Of a stretch of 9,716 bases of DNA, positions 1 to 5,679 are shown in pieces. The position numbers and the translations under genes were made by a program. Within the stretch, counting starts at the first letter, position 1. Each line of letters starts with the position of its first letter. Origin of the DNA: Mycolicibacterium porcinum (GTDB lineage: Bacteria; Actinomycetota; Actinomycetes; Mycobacteriales; Mycobacteriaceae); NCBI GenBank assembly GCA_001942045.1, contig MSTD01000082.1, positions 1 through 9,716 of the forward strand. The letters run 5' to 3'. Below the pieces are notes generated by a model that searched no databases, was not told where the DNA came from, and saw only the letters and a program-made list of their open reading frames with translations.

Positions 1-2
1 GG

Positions 3-506
3 GGAGGCGGCGGCGGTGGCGGAGTGCCCGCGCCGTTCAACTATCCGCGCCCGCCGGACATGCAATTGCCGCAGGCGCAGGCGCCCGATGTGGCTGCGCC
101 GCCGCCGGGGCTGGCAGCGGCTGCCGGGGTGGCGCCGGTCGCCGTTCCGGTCGTCGTCCTGCCCGTCATCGTCCCGCCGCTCGCGGTACCGGTGGGGGCC
201 CCGGACTCCGATCACGGGCCACAGTCCGGGCCGGGATCGGGACCGGACACTCAACCGTCCACCAAGATGCGGACCGAGGCGCGTCCTCCCGCGGCCGTCG
301 GATTGGACAGCGCCATCCCGCCCGCGGCTTTCCGGGCCGGCTACACGGACTACCTGCGTACCGCGAACACGATGGAGATCGCGGCGATGGCGCTGCCCGG
401 CGTGACCGGGATGATGGCGCTGACCGGCCTGGGCGGGCTGGTGGGTTACCGGCAGGCGAAAGCCGGCCGGACCGTCCGAATCGACGCCAGTCGGTTCATG
501 CGTTAG
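3..506 (+). CDS. Gly/Pro-rich membrane protein, 3' part only
   Basis: The open frame runs in from the left edge and stops with TAG at 504-506, so only the C-terminal part (about 168 residues) is visible. It opens with a run of seven glycines, then a Pro/Ala-rich stretch (VPAPFNYPRPPDMQLPQ) and a Val/Pro-rich hydrophobic segment. A polar linker follows (DSDHGPQSGPGSGPDTQPS). Near the C-terminus one likely membrane helix (AAMALPGVTGMMALTGLGGLVGY) precedes a basic tail. Low-complexity Gly/Pro linkers with a terminal helix are common in mycobacterial envelope and type VII-associated proteins, but no family motif is visible and I do not recognise the gene. The GTG at 24 is merely an internal in-frame codon; the true start lies outside. 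The next gene begins 21 nt downstream on the same strand, suggesting an operon. High third-position GC supports coding. Confidence 0.7.
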   Translation, partial: GGGGGGGVPAPFNYPRPPDMQLPQAQAPDVAAPPPGLAAAAGVAPVAVPVVVLPVIVPPLAVPVGAPDSDHGPQSGPGSGPDTQPSTKMRTEARPPAAVGLDSAIPPAAFRAGYTDYLRTANTMEIAAMALPGVTGMMALTGLGGLVGYRQAKAGRTVRIDASRFMR

Positions 507-527
507 GAACGACCTGGGAGAATCACG

Positions 528-1034
528 GTGGAAAGGGGGAACATGTCCGCCAGTCGAAGCGTCACGCGCGCTGTGAACGAGGTTCTCGACCTCGCCCCTC
601 GGCAGGGTGAAGTCACATTGACCCGCCTGGTCGACGCGGTGAGCGCAGACCGCGGTAGGCCGATCGAGCTGACCATGGCCGAACTTCCCCCCGGCGTCTG
701 CGGGCAGTGGCGGCAATACGCTGACCGCGATGTCTTCCTGATCCAGCAGGGCCTGCCGGCCTGGGACCGCACCCTGGCGCATGAACTCGGCCACCTGGTG
801 CTGGGCCACGAGGGCATATCGATCGTCGACGCGGCCGCGGCCTCGGCCGAGGTGGCCACGTCGGATCTGATCAGCTACATGCTCAACCAGCGGACCGGCT
901 GCATGGGGCCCAACGGCGAGGACATCGAGCAGGAGGCCGAGGATTTCGCCGCGCTCCTGCTGTACCGGCTGGGCCGACTGCCCTCCGATCGGTCGTCGAT
1001 CGTGCAGGTTCGCCTCGGAGAGGCATTTGGTTGA
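528..1034 (+). CDS. ImmA/IrrE family zinc metallopeptidase
   Basis: Putative 168-residue cytoplasmic metalloprotease of the ImmA/IrrE (COG2856-like) group. The zinc motif HELGH is at residues 85-89 (H85, E86, H89) in the context TLAHELGHLVLGHEG. A second motif, EQEAEDFAALLL (residues 134-145), matches the family's E-A-x-x-F-A-A signature that supplies the third ligand, probably E136. Known members cleave XRE-type repressors (ImmA/ImmR) or DdrO (IrrE/PprI), derepressing mobile-element or stress genes. No HTH domain is fused here. GTG 528 is preferred because GGGAG (516-520) sits 7 nt upstream; ATG 543 is in frame but its purine run (535-539) is only 3 nt away. The stop overlaps the start of the next gene, so translation of the two is likely coupled. 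Its substrate is unknown. The nearest HTH gene is espR, convergent and about 1.2 kb away. Confidence 0.85.
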   Translation: MERGNMSASRSVTRAVNEVLDLAPRQGEVTLTRLVDAVSADRGRPIELTMAELPPGVCGQWRQYADRDVFLIQQGLPAWDRTLAHELGHLVLGHEGISIVDAAAASAEVATSDLISYMLNQRTGCMGPNGEDIEQEAEDFAALLLYRLGRLPSDRSSIVQVRLGEAFG

Positions 1035-2164
1035 TCGTCTGGGTGATCGCCGGCCTCCTCGGCTTGGCTACCGGCCTGCGCATCGGGTGGGCACTGGTCA
1101 ACAAACAATCCCTGGTGAGTTCCGCGATGATCGTGTCGCTGGGCAGCCTCGGCGTGGTGGCGGCGCTGAACTGGCAGCCGCTCGCCCTGCTGATCGACAC
1201 GGTGGTGCACTGGCCCAACATCGCGGTCGCGCTGAGCCAGGTCGCCCTGATCGCCTGCGCCGCCGGCAGTTGCGTGATGATCACGACCGCTTCGTCGGGC
1301 CATTCGGCTGCGCTGACCCGGCGCATCGCGCTGATCCAGTACGGCGTCGCCGGTGTCGTGGCCGTCATCAGCGTGGTGATCTTCTTCCGGGCCGGCCGGC
1401 TGCCGGAGATGTCGCCATCGGAGTACCTGAAGCGGGATCTCGGGTCGAACGTCACCTCGTGGCTGCTGCCGCTGCTGTACGTGTTCCTCGCCCTCACCCT
1501 GGTGGCGTGGGCCGGCCTGCGTTACTCGAACCGCAGTCGACGTGGGCGGGCGCTGTTCCTGTTCACGGTCGGCATGGTGCTGATCGTGGCGACCATCGGC
1601 TTCGTCCTGCTCCGCGCCGCCGGGCGCACCGAACCGGTCGGTGTGGGCGCCGCGGCCACCATGCTCGGCTGTGCGATGGTCATCGTCGCCGCGGGATCGC
1701 TGCTGCCGAGCGTGGAGGACTGGTTCGGTGCCCGACAGGAATTGCGGACCATCAAACCTCTACTGAATGAGCTGGCCCGCCGGCAGCCCGACGTAGGCAT
1801 CGGGGTGCGTCCGCGTGGCCCGCTCGTGTTCCGCGTCGCCGAACGGATGTCCCTGATCTCGGACGCGCTGTACCTGGAAGCGACGGCGGCCGACGCGCGT
1901 CAGCACGAAACCGCCGGACCGCGCGGGTCGGGCGGATCAAGCGACACAACACAATTCGGGGATGTCGAACGACCTCACGTGCCGCCTGCCGAGCAGGCGG
2001 AAGCCGTTGCGCAGTGGATCTACGACACCCGAGACGGTGACGAGGACTCAGCATTCCCGGGGCTGGCCTGGCTCAGCCAGCCGGAATCGTATTCGGACCG
2101 GGAATGGATTCTGGCGATCGCCGAGCAGTACCGGGAACTGGACCGCAAGGCAGCGCGCAGCTGA
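1031..2164 (+). CDS. Seven-TM protein, MAB_1171c/DUF6545-like
   Basis: 377-residue integral membrane protein starting at TTG 1031; the start and the upstream stop share TTGA (1031-1034). A purine-rich GGAGAGG (1017-1023) lies 7 nt upstream, which supports this unusual start. Hydrophobic segments lie roughly at residues 2-20, 31-56, 63-86, 99-119, 142-164, 172-195 and 204-226, giving seven helices. A soluble C-terminal half follows, with FGARQELRTIKPLLNELARRQPDV and an LVFRVAERMSLISDALYLEA helix. This layout (7 TM, then a 'LRPLW-like' and 'YRRVVEIRDG-like' region) resembles the actinobacterial 'MAB_1171c family putative transporter'/DUF6545 proteins. From memory, that family is often encoded beside ImmA/IrrE peptidases, as here. 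No substrate or biochemical activity is established. The tail (residues 290-325) is polar and probably disordered. Family assignment rests on architecture and context, not on a search. Confidence 0.75.
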   Translation: MIVWVIAGLLGLATGLRIGWALVNKQSLVSSAMIVSLGSLGVVAALNWQPLALLIDTVVHWPNIAVALSQVALIACAAGSCVMITTASSGHSAALTRRIALIQYGVAGVVAVISVVIFFRAGRLPEMSPSEYLKRDLGSNVTSWLLPLLYVFLALTLVAWAGLRYSNRSRRGRALFLFTVGMVLIVATIGFVLLRAAGRTEPVGVGAAATMLGCAMVIVAAGSLLPSVEDWFGARQELRTIKPLLNELARRQPDVGIGVRPRGPLVFRVAERMSLISDALYLEATAADARQHETAGPRGSGGSSDTTQFGDVERPHVPPAEQAEAVAQWIYDTRDGDEDSAFPGLAWLSQPESYSDREWILAIAEQYRELDRKAARS

Positions 2165-2216
2165 AACCCGCGCGAGTGGGAACCACCGAAATGATCCCCA
2201 CTGACGTGGGTTTCAG
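2161..2216. terminator. Long hairpin between convergent genes
   Basis: CTGAAACCC (2161-2169) pairs perfectly with GGGTTTCAG (2208-2216). Inside it, AGTGGG (2175-2180) pairs with CCCACT (2197-2202), with a few pairs and a short internal loop between the two stems. It starts at the stop codon of the 7-TM gene and ends 27 nt before the espR stop. It can therefore serve as a bidirectional terminator. There is no T-tract on either strand, which is usual for mycobacterial terminators. Confidence 0.6.
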
Positions 2217-2243
2217 CGCGGAGACGCCAGTCGAGCCGACGAA

Positions 2244-2642
2244 TCAGTCGTCGAGGTGTTCCCGGCGGCGCAGCTCGTCGACCTTCTGGACCAGGTCCTG
2301 CTGAGCTTCGTTGGACAGTCCGACGGTGCGGGCCGCGATGCGGCGGATCCCCTCGTCACGCATGCTGGCCAGCCAGGTCAGCTCCTTGTCGAGCTTCTCG
2401 TAGTACTCGTCGTCGGTGAAGTAAGCCGGTTTGATCCGGAAGAAGTTGGCAAGTGCGGCCATGGTTGCCGCCGATGGGTTTGTCCGGTTGCCCGAACGGA
2501 GCTGCGACAGGTACGGGGCCGACATGGTGACGCCTTCGGACTTGAGTGCGGCGATCACCTCGGCAGACGTGTGGGGTCCGCGCCCAGGTGGATAAACCGT
2601 ATCGAACAGGCGGTTTAGACGGGCGGCGAACGTCTTGCTCAT
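2244..2642 (-). CDS. espR: Nucleoid-associated regulator EspR
   Basis: 132 residues, matching the length of M. tuberculosis EspR (Rv3849) and nearly identical to it in remembered blocks: TFAARLNRLFDTVYPPGRG, TMSAPYLSQLRSGNRTNPS and YFTDDEYYEKLDKEL. The N-terminal SinR/XRE-like helix-turn-helix covers about residues 24-72, with the recognition helix around SAPYLSQLRSG (41-51). The C-terminal helices (about 80-130) correspond to the dimerisation domain. In M. tuberculosis EspR is a nucleoid-associated protein that activates espACD, needed for ESX-1 secretion, and binds many envelope and virulence loci. ATG 2642 was chosen because it gives the family N-terminus and has a strong GGAGG (2651-2655) 8 nt upstream; the frame stays open further upstream but that extension is not protein-like. 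It is convergent with the ImmA/7-TM operon. It occupies the position known from M. tuberculosis, downstream of sodA and the Rv3847-like gene. Confidence 0.95.
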   Translation of the reverse strand: MSKTFAARLNRLFDTVYPPGRGPHTSAEVIAALKSEGVTMSAPYLSQLRSGNRTNPSAATMAALANFFRIKPAYFTDDEYYEKLDKELTWLASMRDEGIRRIAARTVGLSNEAQQDLVQKVDELRRREHLDD

Positions 2643-2687
2643 CGATTTGACCTCCACATGCTTCACGAGCGGTACGAATAGGCGGCG

Positions 2688-2696
2688 TATTTGCTG
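2688..2696 (+). promoter_or_regulatory. EspR-motif match near the espR start site
   Basis: TATTTGCTG contains TTTGCTG (2690-2696), which fits the EspR recognition motif TTTGC[TC][GA] as I remember it from ChIP-seq work. It lies about 50 bp upstream of the espR start codon, at the tentative transcription start. That would suit autoregulation. The same 9-mer recurs at 2951-2959. Confidence 0.4.
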
Positions 2697-2699
2697 ACT

Positions 2700-2728
2700 A
2701 TGGTAGCGAGTGTTGTGACGACAACCAA
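2700..2728 (-). promoter_or_regulatory. Possible espR promoter
   Basis: On the minus strand TTGGTT (2728-2723) and TACCAT (2705-2700) are 17 nt apart, a tentative -35/-10 pair that would start transcription near 2693, about 50 nt before espR. The spacer holds the inverted repeat GTTGT-GACG-ACAAC (2712-2725), a possible operator. The -35 match is poor, so this is a suggestion only. Confidence 0.3.
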
Positions 2729-2950
2729 GTGCAAACGCCACAAAAGTTAAACTGGCTTTGTGTTTTGACAGTCTCTGCCAAGGAAACCGAGGCCTTCGCC
2801 ATGGGGGTGGAGCGGGATTGCACCGTCTGGCAATGCAAAAGGTGACGGTTGCGTTGTATTGGGCGCGATGAGCTGCGGGCACAGGCGTGCTCGATCATGA
2901 TCAACTTCTGAGCCGGCAACCGTGGCGGCGCCGTGACTAGGGGAAACAGT

Positions 2951-2959
2951 TATTTGCTG
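2951..2959 (+). promoter_or_regulatory. Second EspR-motif match upstream of espR
   Basis: An exact second copy of TATTTGCTG, about 310 bp upstream of the espR start codon. EspR is described as binding paired sites and looping DNA between dimers, so two identical sites 263 bp apart are compatible with a loop over its own promoter. A seven-base core is short, and chance occurrence is possible. Confidence 0.35.
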
Positions 2960-3010
2960 TAGCCGGGACCCCCGGTAGCGTCGGATTGCGCGCGACGCCG
3001 TTGTCGAACG

Positions 3011-3023
3011 ACGTGGAACACGT
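3011..3023. repeat. Small palindrome ACGTG-GAA-CACGT
   Basis: A perfect 5-3-5 inverted repeat in the gene-free region, directly before the sequence GGTGGGACGATG. It has the form of a dimeric regulator site, but no gene with a convincing start follows it. Function unknown. Confidence 0.3.
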
Positions 3024-3499
3024 TACAGGTGGGACGATGGAAAGCGCATCAGCCCCCTTGCGTGGGATAGCCAGACGGCCCCGGAAGGATTCCGCAGCCG
3101 ATTCCAGCCGGGGTTGCGGGACGGAAACGGGCGGTGGTTTGCGTCGTCGAGGGACAATCGCCGGTACAAATTGGGCTGCGGCCATGATTGCGGCGAGGCG
3201 CCACGGCTATCTGATGTCCGAGGCGGGTCGCCGAATGCGGCGCCTGTGCTACGGGCGCTCACGCAGACGCCTACGGCTGCGGACATGGCGACCTTTCGAC
3301 ATACCGCCGATACGTGCCGCTCGCGCGGCGCACTTACATACGGTCGAAGGTCTCACCCACCGCATCGCGGTTTGTCGGCCGGGCTCATGCCACCGTGTCG
3401 ACGCGACGATTGCGGGCTGCTGCCCTTCGCTGATCTTGAGGACCTTAGCCGTTGTCTGCCGAGACCGCTACGTTTCCTGCCCATTTTGGGTAGCCAGAT

Positions 3500-3514
3500 T
3501 CTCCGCCATGGAGA
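3500..3514 (-). terminator. Weak hairpin after the Rv3847-like gene
   Basis: TCTCC (3500-3504) pairs with GGAGA (3510-3514) around a five-base loop, 22 nt past the stop codon of the gene at 3537. The stem is short and has no T-tract, so it is only a candidate for the end of the sodA-side transcript. Confidence 0.25.
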
Positions 3515-3536
3515 GGATGTCCCGGTTCTGGCAGCG

Positions 3537-4073
3537 CTACGCCGCCAGCAGCATAGCCAGGATCGCGGTGTCCGGGTGGCTGATCGGATCGACGCCGACC
3601 CGGCTCACCACCGAGGTCACCGTGCCGTCCGATTCGGCTTCGACCCAGGCGGCCCGATGTTCGAGGCCCAGGTACGGAAGGCCCGGTAGCAGTACGCATC
3701 CCGAGGCCGCGCCGGTGCATTCCGGCAGGGACGGAGTGGTCTCCGAGGGTGGGTGCAGCATCAGCAGAGCCGGTGGTTGATGCTCGGCGAAATACCCGGG
3801 CGGAACCGCGGACTCGCCGACCACCGGACCTTCCGCGATCACCAGGCCGACCGTGCCGGGGTGCGGCTCCTCAGGTAATTCCTCGCGGACTCCGAAAATT
3901 GTTGTGGTGGAGAGCAATCCGGGCAGCGACGCTATCCGGACCGTAACCATGAGAAGCTGCGCCCACTCTTTTGTGGAGTCCGGCCACCGACCCGAGACCA
4001 CGAAACCTTTGAGCGCACCACCGGAATGAAATGGGGCGATCTCGATCGCCTTGCCGGACCCCGTCGTATCCAT
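3537..4073 (-). CDS. Conserved mycobacterial protein, Rv3847-like
   Basis: 178-residue protein of unknown function. Position (immediately downstream of sodA on the same strand, before espR) and length match my memory of M. tuberculosis Rv3847. No signal peptide or clear transmembrane helix is seen. The sequence alternates short hydrophobic strands and Pro/Gly turns (GTVGLVIAEGPVVGE at 73-87; PPALLMLHPPSETTPSLPECTGAASGCVLLPGLPYLGLEHRAAW at 100-143), suggesting a compact beta-rich fold with two cysteines at 119 and 126. It ends in a hydrophobic ILAMLLAA. ATG 4073 has GGAGG (4078-4082) 4 nt upstream; the frame continues upstream, but with Arg/Cys-rich, non-protein-like sequence. The 243-bp gap to sodA contains a terminator-like hairpin, so it may have its own promoter. 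I cannot assign a function. Confidence 0.8.
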   Translation of the reverse strand: MDTTGSGKAIEIAPFHSGGALKGFVVSGRWPDSTKEWAQLLMVTVRIASLPGLLSTTTIFGVREELPEEPHPGTVGLVIAEGPVVGESAVPPGYFAEHQPPALLMLHPPSETTPSLPECTGAASGCVLLPGLPYLGLEHRAAWVEAESDGTVTSVVSRVGVDPISHPDTAILAMLLAA

Positions 4074-4237
4074 ATCGCCTCCGGGACATCGGTGTTGGGC
4101 CACCGGCTGACCGGTGCTCCGACACTTCTGTGGGTCGATCAGATCAGAATGCGACAGTCGTCGCAGCTGTGCAAGACGACACGGGACCCGGCCCGGTAAC
4201 GAGTCGGCCAAGGATGAACCGGCCCGGAAACGAGGGC

Positions 4238-4265
4238 GGGGCGTCACGCAGTCGCGCGACGCCCC
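4238..4265 (-). terminator. Hairpin terminator downstream of sodA
   Basis: GGGGCGTC (4238-4245) and GACGCCCC (4258-4265) form a perfect 8-bp GC-rich stem with a 12-base loop, 51 nt past the sodA stop codon. There is no U-tract, which is typical for mycobacteria. It probably limits read-through from sodA into the Rv3847-like gene. Confidence 0.6.
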
Positions 4266-4316
4266 TTGGTGAGAGATCAGAAAACTGATCCAGCCCTCGA
4301 TCGGACCGGACCGGGA

Positions 4317-4940
4317 CTAGCCGAAGATCAGGCCGTTGGTCTTGGAGGTGGCCGCCGCGTAGCGGTTCTGCACGTCCTCCCAGTTCACGACGTTCCAGAA
4401 CGCCTTGACGTAATCGGCCTTGACGTTCTTGTACTGCAGGTAGAAAGCGTGCTCCCACATGTCGACCTGCAGCAGCGGGATGATGCCGAGCGGCACATTG
4501 GCCTGCTGGTCGTAGAGCTGGAAGGTGAGCAGACGGTCGCCGAGGCTGTCGTAGCCGAGCACGGCCCAGCCCGAACCCTGCAGTCCGTTGGCGGCGGCGG
4601 TGAACTGCGCCTGGAACTTGTCGAACGAGCCGAACTGGTCGTCGATCGCCGCGGCGAGGTCGCCGGTCGGCTTGTCACCACCGTTGGGGGACAGGTTCTT
4701 CCACCAGATCGAGTGGTTCACGTGGCCGCCGAGGTGGAACGCCAGATTCTTCTCGTTGAGGAAGATCGCGGCGTGGTCCCCGTTGGCCCGCGCCTCGTCG
4801 AGCTTGGCGACCGCGTCGTTGACGCCCTTCACATAGGCCGCGTGGTGCTTGCTGTGGTGGAGCTCGTTGATCTGCCCGGAGATGTGCGGCTCCAGCGCTC
4901 CGTAGTCGTAATCCAGGTCCGGCAAGGTGTATTCAGCCAC
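4317..4940 (-). CDS. sodA: Superoxide dismutase SodA (probably Mn-type)
   Basis: Converts superoxide to hydrogen peroxide and oxygen. The 207 residues match the full length of mycobacterial Fe/Mn superoxide dismutases and closely resemble M. tuberculosis SodA (Rv3846), starting [19 protein letters not shown]. All four metal ligands are present: H28, H76, D160 and H164 (DMWEH). Residue 145 is Gln ([11 protein letters not shown]), where the iron enzyme of M. tuberculosis has His; Gln at this site is associated with manganese enzymes such as that of M. smegmatis. There is no Sec signal; in M. tuberculosis SodA is nevertheless exported by the SecA2 pathway. The start is GTG 4940, preceded by AGGAAGGA 6 nt upstream, giving the conserved V/MAEY N-terminus. 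The upstream 150 bp must contain the promoter unless transcription comes from the small membrane gene at 5091-5249. No clear -10/-35 pair stood out; TATACG near 5069 is a possible -10. Confidence 0.96.
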   Translation of the reverse strand: MAEYTLPDLDYDYGALEPHISGQINELHHSKHHAAYVKGVNDAVAKLDEARANGDHAAIFLNEKNLAFHLGGHVNHSIWWKNLSPNGGDKPTGDLAAAIDDQFGSFDKFQAQFTAAANGLQGSGWAVLGYDSLGDRLLTFQLYDQQANVPLGIIPLLQVDMWEHAFYLQYKNVKADYVKAFWNVVNWEDVQNRYAAATSKTNGLIFG

Positions 4941-5090
4941 GAGATTCCTTCCTCATTATCGATCGATGGAGCGAGGCGTCCTCAACGATCCTGAAGTTCG
5001 ACACTCAAGATCGCTGCCAACATTGCTCCATCGCAGGGCGCACCGCAAGGACGCGCGTGCCGCCCTCACGTATACCCGATGGGGCGACGG

Positions 5091-5249
5091 TCAGAACAAG
5101 ACCATCACGGCGAGCACGCCGAGCAACAGCAGCGCGATCACGCTGGCCCGGAGGAAGGCCATCAGCTGGTTACGGGTGTGCAGATGCCCGGACGAATGCC
5201 ATTCGGGCTGCGGAAAGGCTGATCCCGATCCGATCGGATGCGACGCCAT
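5091..5249 (-). CDS. Small membrane protein, 52 residues
   Basis: Short gene on the sodA strand, 150 bp upstream of it. The start ATG 5249 has AGGAG 6 nt upstream and codon third positions are almost all G or C, which argues for real translation. The N-terminal 30 residues are soluble and hold four histidines (H4, H18, H22, H24, in PEWHSSGHLHTRNQ). One transmembrane helix follows (FLRASVIALLLLGVLAVMVLF, about 32-52) running to the last residue, so the protein looks tail-anchored, with its N-terminus probably in the cytoplasm. The frame is open further upstream to 5513, but that extension lacks protein character and no ribosome site precedes it. I do not recognise a family. The His cluster could bind metal, which is speculation; position next to sodA is the only functional hint. 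Confidence 0.7.
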   Translation of the reverse strand: MASHPIGSGSAFPQPEWHSSGHLHTRNQLMAFLRASVIALLLLGVLAVMVLF

Positions 5250-5297
5250 CAAACACTCCTGACCTGCACGATCAATGCTTGCCCCCCAGTGAGTTCT

Positions 5298-5317
5298 GTC
5301 ACAACAGCTGGTGTGAC
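5298..5317. promoter_or_regulatory. Operator-like palindrome before the small membrane gene
   Basis: GTCACA-A-CAGCTG-G-TGTGAC is a 20-bp inverted repeat with only one mismatched pair (5304/5311). On the minus strand a good -10 hexamer, TATGAT (5327-5322), would start transcription near 5315, inside the palindrome. The arrangement suggests a repressor operator over the start site of the 52-residue membrane gene, with a leader of about 65 nt. The half-sites point the opposite way to a CRP site (TGTGA-N6-TCACA). Confidence 0.5.
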
Positions 5318-5505
5318 GCCGATCATAGACCCTGTAATGGCCAAGGGAAAATCGGCCTCCGCGTAAGTGGATGCGGCGGGGTGGCCCACTGGAATCAGGC
5401 TGATCCCAACCGGGCCGGCCCCTGTTCTCGGCCCCGTTTAGTCGAATGCTTAATTTCGCTCCGCACCGGCGACGGTTGTTGATCGTCGTGGTGGATGCCC
5501 GAGGT

Positions 5506-5604
5506 TTATCCACAGTTTCGGACAGCTACCGCACAGTAATCCCCACCTCGGAGCCTTCTGCCCTGGTGCCGGGCTGTGGATGAACCTGTGGAAACTGTGG
5601 ATAG
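5506..5604. repeat. 13-bp inverted repeat with DnaA-box-like nonamers
   Basis: TATCCACAGTTTC (5507-5519) recurs exactly, inverted, at 5591-5603 with 71 bases between. The left arm contains TTATCCACA (5506-5514), a perfect canonical DnaA box. On the other strand lie CTATCCACA (5604-5596), TCATCCACA (5583-5575) and the weaker GTTTCCACA (5595-5587). The three right-hand copies form a direct array of CTGTGGA units spaced 12 and 9 bp. This could be a DnaA-binding cluster, or a 13-bp RNA stem closing a large loop. No gene overlaps it; the rhodanese starts 76 bp downstream. Confidence 0.6.
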
Positions 5605-5679
5605 CTTCCCGTTGCTAAACGGCGCGGGAGCCATCCGGGTCTGGTGCGTCCGGCACCGTGGGCATGCGAGCATTGAGGC

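Larger units (their letters stand above)
2643..3536. other. Gene-free region upstream of espR
   Basis: About 894 bp between espR and the Rv3847-like gene without a credible coding sequence. The open frames present, such as + strand 3037-3780 and 3114-3689, are Arg/Cys-rich, use rare codons (ATA, AGA), lack strong third-position GC and run antisense into the neighbouring gene. The part next to espR (about 2650-2860) is clearly AT-richer than the rest and carries the promoter-like and EspR-like signals. The remainder (about 2930-3480) is GC-rich with several small hairpins, for example GCGTCG/CGACGC (2978-2998). No tRNA-like cloverleaf was seen. In M. tuberculosis, as I recall, a membrane protein gene (Rv3848) lies here; no membrane-protein-like frame is visible. 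Confidence 0.6.
5250..5679. other. Divergent intergenic region, 430 bp
   Basis: Separates the minus-strand small membrane gene and sodA from the plus-strand rhodanese group. It holds the palindrome at 5298-5317, a GC-rich patch with GGGCCGGCCC (near 5412-5421), an AT-rich patch CTTAATTTCG near 5450, and the DnaA-box-like inverted repeat at 5506-5604. No convincing coding frame was seen. Confidence 0.6.

Noticed and set aside
2764..2800. Perfect TTGACA (-35) on the + strand near 2765
   Set aside because: No acceptable -10 lies 16-19 bp downstream and no plausible + strand gene follows.
2643..2882. 80-residue N-terminal extension of espR
   Set aside because: The extension lies in AT-richer promoter DNA and lacks protein character. 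ATG 2642 has a strong GGAGG and gives the known EspR N-terminus.
3114..3689. Second + strand frame of 191 residues across the same region
   Set aside because: Same objections: antisense overlap, atypical composition, no ribosome site worth noting.
3037..3780. Long + strand frame in the gene-free region with ATG 3037 after GGTGGGACG
   Set aside because: The product is Arg/Cys-rich with no domain-like pattern, uses rare codons such as ATA and AGA, and runs antisense into the better supported Rv3847-like gene.
4266..4994. 242-residue + strand frame opposite sodA
   Set aside because: Val/Glu/Leu-rich antisense shadow of sodA, typical of high-GC genomes.
5298..5317. CRP (cAMP receptor protein) site
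   Set aside because: CRP sites are TGTGA-N6-TCACA; here the half-sites are everted (TCACA then TGTGA), so a different regulator is more likely.
5250..5513. 88-residue upstream extension of the 52-residue membrane protein
   Set aside because: Composition is random-looking, it crosses the palindrome and -10-like element, and the ATG at 5249 has its own ribosome site.
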